From positions 1-20,144 of the forward strand of contig JAQGNA010000214.1 of assembly GCA_028292075.1 (NCBI GenBank): 20,144 nucleotides of DNA, given 5' to 3'. The stretch is from Rhodoferax sp. (GTDB lineage: Bacteria > Pseudomonadota > Gammaproteobacteria > Burkholderiales > Burkholderiaceae). The translations under genes were made by a program, and so were the position numbers. The notes below the pieces were generated by a model that saw nothing but the letters and a program-made list of their open reading frames with translations, was not told the origin of the DNA and made no database searches. This document shows positions 15,157 to 20,144 of the stretch, piece after piece (the stretch's first letter is position 1; the number at the start of each line of letters is the position of its first letter).

Positions 15157-17232
15157 ATGTTTGCACTATTTGAAGAAGCCGGAAAGTTCATGGCCGGGCG
15201 CATTTTGTCCGAAGCCGATGCGTCGTCGCAGGTCGAACTGGACAGCGGCAAGCGGGTGAAGGTCAAGGCCACTAATCTGCTGCTCAAGTTCGAGAAGCCG
15301 GCGCCCGCCGCGCTCCTGCCGGAAGCCCAGGCGCTCAGCCAGACCATCGAGCTGGACCTGGCTTGGGAGTTCGCCCCCGAAGAAGACTTCGGCTTTGCCG
15401 AGCTGGCGCGCGAATACTTCAGCGCGGATGCGACGCTGGTCCAGCAGGTGGCCGCGCTGTTCCGCTTGTTCGAGGCGCCGCATTACTTCCGCAGGGCGGG
15501 CAAGGGCCGGTTCCGCAAGGCCCCGGCAGAGATCCTGCAGCAGGCACTTGCGGGCATCGAGAAAAAACAGCAGCAACTGCAGCAGATCACCACCTGGGCC
15601 GACGCCCTGGGCCTGGGCGAATGTCCCCCTGCCGTGCGGGAACAGCTCTACAAGATTCTGTTCAAGCCCGACAAGAACACGCCTGAGTACAAGGCCGTGG
15701 TGGAAGCCTCGCGCGCCACGCACACGCCGCCCTTGCTGCTGTTGCAAAAAGCCGGCGCCATCGATTCACCGTACCAGTTTCACTGGAAGCGGTTCCTGTT
15801 CGAGAATTTCCCCAAGGGCACCGGCTTCCCGGCGCTGGAGGCACCGGCCATCAAGGATGCGCTGCCCCTGGCTTCGGTCAAGGCCTATTCCATCGACGAT
15901 TCGGCCACCACCGAGATCGACGATGCGCTGTCGGTACAGGGCCTTGGCAGCGGGGTGGTCACGGTGGGCGTGCACATCGCCGCGCCTGGGCTGGCCATCG
16001 CACCGGGCAGCGCCATCGACCAAGTTGGCCGGGCGCGCCTGTCCACCGTGTACATGCCGGGCTACAAGGTCACGATGCTTCCCGACGCGGTGGTGCAGAC
16101 CTACACCCTGCAGGAAGGGCGCGATTGCCCCGCCGTGTCGCTGTACGTCACCTTCGACGAAGCGACGCTGGAGGTTCGCAACTCCGAAACCCGCCTGGAG
16201 CGCGTGCACATTGCCGCCAACCTGAGGCACGACCAGCTCGACACCCTGGTTACGGCGGAATGGCTCGAGAACCCTGCCTTCACCCCTGAGCTCACCGCGC
16301 CCACCATTCCCATCGAACGCACGGAGCTGGCCTTTTTGTACCGGCTCGCAAAGCACCTCAAAAGTCTCCGAGAGGTCGTCCGCGGCAAGCCGGAAAACTT
16401 CAACAGGCCCGATTACAACTTCAGGCTGGTCGGCAACGACGGCGCCGAGCCAACCGGGCATGAGCAGGTGCTGATCAGCATGCGGCAACGCGGCTCGCCG
16501 CTCGACCTGATCGTCGCCGAAGCCATGATTCTGGCGAACAGCACTTGGGGCGAATGGCTGTCGGAGAACGGCGTTCCTGGCATTTACCGCAGCCAGGCCA
16601 GCCTGGCGCCGGGCGTGAAAGTCCGCATGGGCACCAAGGCTTTGCCACATGCCGGCATCGGCGTGAAAAGCTATGCATGGAGCACCTCGCCCCTTCGCCG
16701 CTACACGGACCTTGTGAATCAGTGGCAAATCATCGCCTGCGCCCGGCATGGCAAGACCGCGGCCCTGGCGGCGCCGTTCAAGCCAAAGGACACCGACCTG
16801 TTCACGGTGATCTCGATGTTCGACGCGGCGTACGCAGCCTATAACGGCTACCAGGGCGGCATGGAGCGGTTCTGGACCCTCAAGTACCTGCGCCAGAACC
16901 AGATTACCGAAGTCGTCGGCACGGTCTTCAAGGAAGGCCTGGTACGGGCGGAGGAACTGCCGCTCGTACTGCCTGTGCTGGGTTCGCAGGATCTCCCGCG
17001 CGGGGCGCGCGTGCGCGTAAGACTGGGCGAGATCGATGAGATCACGCTCGACGTCGCAGGCACGGTCATCGAGCGACTCGACACCGTGGCCGACGCGACA
17101 AAAGCTTCGCTCCAGGAACAAACCGATGACCATGACGAGGGCGACGAGGACGTCACCGCCGGACCCATTGCCATTGCCGTGGACATGGACGAGGCAGAAC
17201 CGCCTGTGCCGGCCGATAATCCACAGCCGTGA
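15157..17232 (+). CDS. RNase II/RNase R-family 3'-5' exoribonuclease (RNB domain)
   Basis: This cytoplasmic RNA-degrading enzyme has 691 residues. The start MFALFEEAGKFMAGRILSEA is typical of the Burkholderiales member; the in-frame extension to 15058 is rejected. An N-terminal RNA-binding region covers about 1-270. The RNB catalytic domain follows, with YSIDDSATTEIDDALSV (metal-binding Asp cluster), VGVHIAAPGLAI, RARLSTVYMPG, MLPDAVV and, near its end, SPLRRYTDLVNQWQI. A C-terminal S1-like barrel and an acidic tail (DDHDEGDEDV) close the protein. Its stop overlaps the next start (GTGA), so it is translationally coupled to the TonB-like gene. It differs from classical rnb/rnr in its N-terminal region, so no symbol is given. 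Confidence 0.93.
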   Translation: MFALFEEAGKFMAGRILSEADASSQVELDSGKRVKVKATNLLLKFEKPAPAALLPEAQALSQTIELDLAWEFAPEEDFGFAELAREYFSADATLVQQVAALFRLFEAPHYFRRAGKGRFRKAPAEILQQALAGIEKKQQQLQQITTWADALGLGECPPAVREQLYKILFKPDKNTPEYKAVVEASRATHTPPLLLLQKAGAIDSPYQFHWKRFLFENFPKGTGFPALEAPAIKDALPLASVKAYSIDDSATTEIDDALSVQGLGSGVVTVGVHIAAPGLAIAPGSAIDQVGRARLSTVYMPGYKVTMLPDAVVQTYTLQEGRDCPAVSLYVTFDEATLEVRNSETRLERVHIAANLRHDQLDTLVTAEWLENPAFTPELTAPTIPIERTELAFLYRLAKHLKSLREVVRGKPENFNRPDYNFRLVGNDGAEPTGHEQVLISMRQRGSPLDLIVAEAMILANSTWGEWLSENGVPGIYRSQASLAPGVKVRMGTKALPHAGIGVKSYAWSTSPLRRYTDLVNQWQIIACARHGKTAALAAPFKPKDTDLFTVISMFDAAYAAYNGYQGGMERFWTLKYLRQNQITEVVGTVFKEGLVRAEELPLVLPVLGSQDLPRGARVRVRLGEIDEITLDVAGTVIERLDTVADATKASLQEQTDDHDEGDEDVTAGPIAIAVDMDEAEPPVPADNPQP

Positions 17233-18113
17233 ACCTTCGACTGTCCAGCGCTCGTCAATATCTGCGCAATCTGACCACCTCGCAGATGGCGCTGGCAGTG
17301 TCGTTCGCGGTGCATGCGGTGCTGCTTACGGTGCGGTTCGTCGATCCGCAGGCGTTCAATCGGGTCTTCCAGGACACGCCCCTCGAGGTGATTCTGGTGA
17401 ACGCGCGCTCGGACGAGCGTCCACAGAAGGCCATGGCCATCGCGCAGGCCAGTCTGGCGGGCGGAGGCGAAGCTGACAAGGGACGGGCCACATCGCCCTT
17501 GCCGCCGTCGACGCTCACCGATCTGGGCGAGACCATGGAAGAAACCCAGCGGCGGATGGAGACCATGCAGGAGCAGCAGGCCATGCTGCTGGCACAAGTC
17601 AGCCGGCAGTTGGCGTCCATGCCGCTTCCTGATCCCAAGCAGCCTAGCAACACGCCCGAAAGCCAGGCGCAAGAAGAAAAGCGCCGTCAGCTGGTCAAGC
17701 TGCTGGCCGAGATCGAACGCCGAATCAATCAGGAAAACTCCCGCCCCAAACGACGCTATGTCAGCCCTGCCACGCGCGAGGAAGTCTATGCCGTGTACTA
17801 CGACAGCCTGCGCCGGCGGGTGGAAGACAAGGGGACGGAAAATTTCCCCGAGGCAAACGGCAAGAAGCTGTATGGGGAGCTCACCATGATCGTCACGGTC
17901 AACCACGATGGCCAGGTGCTCGCGACCCAGGTGGTGGAAAGTTCGGGCAATCGGACGCTCGACCGGCGGGCCGAAGCCATCGCTCGCAGTGCGGGCCCAT
18001 ACGGCCGCTTTAGCGCGGCCATGCGGGCCAAGGCGGACGAAATCCTGGTGGTATCCCGCTTCCGGTTCACCCGCGACCAGACGCTGGAAACCAAGCTGAC
18101 CGGCAACCCATGA
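17229..18113 (+). CDS. TonB-like energy transducer (TonB C-terminal domain)
   Basis: It is a bitopic inner-membrane protein of 294 residues starting at GTG (GTGA overlap with the RNB gene). A membrane segment at about 19-36 (MALAVSFAVHAVLLTVRFV) is followed by a periplasmic linker. That linker is a Met/Gln/Glu-rich coiled coil (about 100-130, ETMEETQRRMETMQEQQAML) in place of the usual Pro-Lys/Glu repeats of TonB. The TonB C-terminal fold covers about 205-285, with YGELTMIVTVNHDGQVLATQ and RFRFTRDQTLE. ExbB/ExbD are not nearby, so the role may be structural or in a TonB/TolA-like system rather than iron uptake. It overlaps the next mini-ORF by ATGA. Confidence 0.88.
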   Translation: MNLRLSSARQYLRNLTTSQMALAVSFAVHAVLLTVRFVDPQAFNRVFQDTPLEVILVNARSDERPQKAMAIAQASLAGGGEADKGRATSPLPPSTLTDLGETMEETQRRMETMQEQQAMLLAQVSRQLASMPLPDPKQPSNTPESQAQEEKRRQLVKLLAEIERRINQENSRPKRRYVSPATREEVYAVYYDSLRRRVEDKGTENFPEANGKKLYGELTMIVTVNHDGQVLATQVVESSGNRTLDRRAEAIARSAGPYGRFSAAMRAKADEILVVSRFRFTRDQTLETKLTGNP

Positions 18114-18160
18114 ACGCGACAGCACACTGGCAAGTGGCGTCGTGGGCAGGCATCTCATGA
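18110..18160 (+). CDS. 16-aa mini-ORF coupled to both neighbours (possible aroE scar)
   Basis: MNATAHWQVASWAGIS starts at an ATG overlapping the TonB-like stop (ATGA), and its TGA overlaps the mtgA ATG (ATGA). It is thus exactly framed between the two genes. In many Burkholderiales aroE is found at this place. The mini-ORF may be the remnant of an in-frame deletion, or a coupling peptide, or chance. It has no recognisable domain. Confidence 0.3.
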   Translation: MNATAHWQVASWAGIS

Positions 18161-18957
18161 GGGCGTTTGGTCGCTGGCTCGGCTTGGTGCTCATCGCCGG
18201 CATCGCGTTGCAACTGTTTTTCCTGGGGCGCATCGCCATGATGACCGTGGTCGACCCTCAATCGACCGCATTCCAGCGGTCAGCGGCTTGGCGACTCATG
18301 GTGGACGGACCTGCCGCGGCAGGCAAGCCAGCCACTAAGACGGGCCCTGCAGCTTCACTGAGCGGCGGTCTGCGATGGAGTCACCACTGGGTGGCGTATG
18401 GGAATATCGCCGATGGTTTGAAACGCGGCGTGATCGCTGCAGAGGACGGCGGCTTCGTGAACCACGAAGGTGTGGACTGGGAAGCGCTCGACAAAGCCTG
18501 GCAAAAGAACGAAAAAGCAGAAGCCCAAGCGGCCAAGGTTGCGTCAAACGCCAAGCCGGCAGTAACCCGCAATCCGCCCCGCGGACCGAAGATCGTCGGC
18601 GGCTCCACCATCACCCAACAGTTGGCCAAGAATCTGCTGTTGTCCGGCGAGCGCACCCTTTTGCGTAAAGGCCAGGAGTTCGTGCTCACCATGATGCTCG
18701 AACTGGTGCTGAGCAAGCAACGCATTCTCGAGATCTACCTGAACAGCGTTGAATGGGGAGAGGGCGTGTTCGGCGCCGAAGCCGCAGCGCAGCATTATTT
18801 TCGCAAGCCGGCATCAAACTTGAGTGCCTACGAAGGCGCACGGTTGGCCGTCATGCTGCCCAGGCCGCGGTACTTCGAGAGGGTGCCGAATTCGGGATAC
18901 CTTTCTCACCGGGCTTCCATCATCGCTGGGAGAGGCGGGGATGTGGAGTTGCCTTGA
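18157..18957 (+). CDS. mtgA: Monofunctional biosynthetic peptidoglycan transglycosylase
   Basis: It polymerises lipid II into glycan strands at the inner membrane (glycosyltransferase family 51 without a transpeptidase domain). The 266 residues start at ATG 18157 (MRAFGRWLGLVLIAG); a GTG at 18142 adds five residues. A single N-terminal membrane anchor spans about 7-30. The catalytic Glu lies in AAEDGGFVNHEG. The GSTITQQLAKNLLL motif, the KGQEFVLTMMLELVLSKQRILEIYLN block and the second-half motif EWGEGVFGAEAAA are all intact. A 25-residue Ala/Lys/Pro-rich insertion (about 112-140) separates the first two motifs. It ends GDVELP as in relatives. Downstream is only IS debris, so it is the last intact gene on the right. 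Confidence 0.94.
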   Translation: MRAFGRWLGLVLIAGIALQLFFLGRIAMMTVVDPQSTAFQRSAAWRLMVDGPAAAGKPATKTGPAASLSGGLRWSHHWVAYGNIADGLKRGVIAAEDGGFVNHEGVDWEALDKAWQKNEKAEAQAAKVASNAKPAVTRNPPRGPKIVGGSTITQQLAKNLLLSGERTLLRKGQEFVLTMMLELVLSKQRILEIYLNSVEWGEGVFGAEAAAQHYFRKPASNLSAYEGARLAVMLPRPRYFERVPNSGYLSHRASIIAGRGGDVELP

Positions 18958-19013
18958 GGTGACCTGCTCGCCTTCCGCCATACCGACTTGATGGCAGCGA
19001 AGAGGTCGAAGAA

Positions 19014-19428
19014 CCAACCGGTGTCTCATCGATGTGCATCACCTGCGCAGCCAACACGAAGGTCGGGTCCGTCGAACAGGGCTGCAAGCTGGAGCCTGCC
19101 ACGCCCGGCCAAGCCGCCAGAATGGAGCGCTGCGTGTCCACGCCCGCACGGGCGTTGATTATCTCTGCTGGTACACGGCAGATGGTCGGCGAAGCGGCTG
19201 GCCAGGGTGTGCGCCAGCAGGCCCGCGGTCGGCATGCCCTTGTCGATGATCTGTGGCTCCGCAGGAGCGTGCACCAGAACCTGGCCGCACCTTCAAGCCC
19301 ACCCTTCGACGGGCTCAGGACGGGCTTGCCGCGGACGTGTCGGTGCACAAAGAACCCGGCCGGAGCAATGTCCGGCCGCTCGCTCCCGCCGCCGATGCGC
19401 ACCATGGCCTGCGGCCACACCCCGACCA
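19014..19428 (-). pseudogene. IS66-family transposase (TnpC) remnant, multiply broken
   Basis: Fragments of the IS66 TnpC middle region appear in order on the minus strand but in different frames: MVRIGGGSERPDIAPAGFFV with HRHVRGK, then CGQVLVHAPAEPQIIDKGM, PTAGLLAHTLASRFADHLP, RAGVDTQRSILAAWPGVA and HIDETPVG. There are frameshifts, a stop in WA*RCGQ and a 23-bp insertion (19302-19324). Both ends of the transposase and the terminal repeats are missing, so it is a dead internal fragment. The stretch 18958-19013 next to it shows nothing recognisable. Confidence 0.8.
19302..19324. repeat. 23-bp REP-like insertion in the IS66 remnant
   Basis: The segment begins CCCTTCGACGGGCTCAGG and ends ACGGG. 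It resembles the abundant proteobacterial repeat of the type CCTGAGCCTGTCGAAGG. Removing it rejoins the transposase codons for HVRGK directly to WA(stop)RCGQVLV, so it looks like a clean insertion. Its ends are CCC and GGG. Confidence 0.6.
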
Positions 19429-20144
19429 TGTTTGAGCCGTCAAGAGGTGGTCTGCTGATGTGAGCCTGGACACAGACGGGACGCCACCAATATTGCTGTG
19501 CGGGCGGCGGCCATTTGTAGTCGTGCTGCCCACTGGCCAGGGCATCGCTTCGATGGGCTGAGTTCCGGTAGGCCCCACTCGCGCAAGGCGAACTGGATGA
19601 ACCTCTCGGCCTTTGCCGTTGGTTTACGGGCGGTAGGGGCGGTAGGGGCGAGCGAAGCTGTGCTTGATGCCGAGCTCGATGCAAGCGGCCCTGAACTCAC
19701 GCGAGCGGGATGCCGGACCGTGGTCCGTCAGCAAGCGTTGCACGGTCATGCCTAGGCGGCCATAGTGGATCACTGCATTTCGCAGAAACAGGACCGCCTG
19801 GGCCTGCTTTTCATCAAAGTGCATGGCGGTAAATGCCAGCCGGGCATGGCCGTCGATCGCCACGAATAGCGTCTCACAACCTGCACCCTTGACCGAGTCG
19901 CGGCGATTGCCGGTGACCCGACGGATGGGCCGCATGTTGCGCCCGGCTTCTTGGTGTCATTTAGCAGCAGATCGCCCGGGCCTCATGTTCGTAGCGCACT
20001 ACCGCTTCGACAGGCTTCAGGTCGCTCGACTTTAGACAGGCCCGCTCGCGCCAGAACGCGACTGCCCGTGGACTCGCGGATCGCGAAGAGCTCGCGCGCC
20101 GCCAGGGCGCGGCGGCTTATGACATCCGGGTCGTGGTCTGGCGA
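19429..20144 (-). pseudogene. IS481-family transposase remnant, runs off the right edge
   Basis: On the minus strand, reading in from the right edge, pieces of an IS481 transposase occur in several frames. In order they are: ESTGSRVLARAGLSKV; SSDLKPVEAVVRYEHEA; PGDLLLNDTKKPG; RRVTGNRRDSVKGAG; TLFVAIDGHARLAFTAMHFD; LRNAVIHYGRLGMTVQRLLT; DHGPASRSREFRAACIELGI; KAERFIQFALREW; YRNSAHRSDALASGQHDYKW; VSRLTSADHLLT. The catalytic DDE residues can still be located, but at least four frameshifts kill it. The left end abuts the IS66 remnant at about 19430. No terminal inverted repeat was identified. Confidence 0.85.
19628..19650. repeat. 9-bp tandem repeat (2.6 copies) in the IS481 remnant
   Basis: GGGCGGTAG is repeated twice plus GGGCG. 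It encodes a duplicated PYRPYRP where intact relatives have a single PYRP, so it is a slippage duplication inside the dead transposase. Confidence 0.6.

Noticed and set aside
15766..17133. Minus-strand ORF of 455 codons
   Set aside because: Antisense to the RNB catalytic domain; composition is that of a shadow frame.
19998..20026. Second copy of the REP-like repeat (contains CTTCGACAGGCTTCAGG)
   Set aside because: It encodes the normal LKPVEA segment of the IS481 transposase, so the resemblance is coincidental.
1..20144. CRISPR arrays, tRNA and rRNA genes
   Set aside because: No regularly spaced direct repeats and no tRNA or rRNA-like sequence noticed on reading either strand.

Overview
The window looks like a chromosomal segment of a GC-rich betaproteobacterium, most likely in or near the Comamonadaceae (Burkholderiales). 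The basis is codon usage and gene families (TldD, AroG, RodA, MtgA, a TonB-like protein beside an RNase II-type enzyme), not a database search.

Layout. On the minus strand, positions 1-3855 carry an unrecognised gene cut by the left edge, a type I DAHP synthase (aroG) and tldD. Ahead of aroG lies a complete-looking ribosome-dependent attenuator. Its 22-codon leader peptide contains FFFGYFWF. One leader segment repeats the 3' arm of an intrinsic terminator and can therefore pair with the 5' arm as an antiterminator.

After an AT-rich divergent region, a plus-strand cassette of four genes runs from 4097 to 9865. It encodes a small peptide precursor with a textbook double-glycine-type leader ending in GA, a Tat-exported flavoprotein of the covalent (BCO/VAO-type) cholesterol oxidase family, a HlyD/CvaA-type membrane fusion protein, and a C39 peptidase-containing ABC exporter. 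I read it as a peptide export system in which a secreted sterol-oxidase-like flavoenzyme sits between the substrate and its exporter. This is the best candidate for an undescribed system here. The TolC partner and any immunity gene are not in the window.

The cassette meets rodA tail to tail at a shared CTAG. Upstream of rodA on the minus strand are an HDOD-GAF protein and a diguanylate cyclase whose N-terminus appears frameshifted. Divergent from these, on the plus strand, are a YqiA-like esterase, an RNB-family exoribonuclease, a TonB-like protein, a 16-codon mini-ORF and mtgA. The mini-ORF sits where aroE is often found in related genomes.

The right end (18958-20144) holds no intact gene. 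It contains decayed IS66-type and IS481-type transposase remnants, both on the minus strand. A 23-bp REP-like sequence is cleanly inserted in the IS66 remnant. Several genes (tldD, the aroG leader, rodA, the RNB gene) have a -10-like hexamer only 5-8 nt before ATG and no Shine-Dalgarno, which suggests frequent leaderless transcription. No tRNA, rRNA or CRISPR array was seen.
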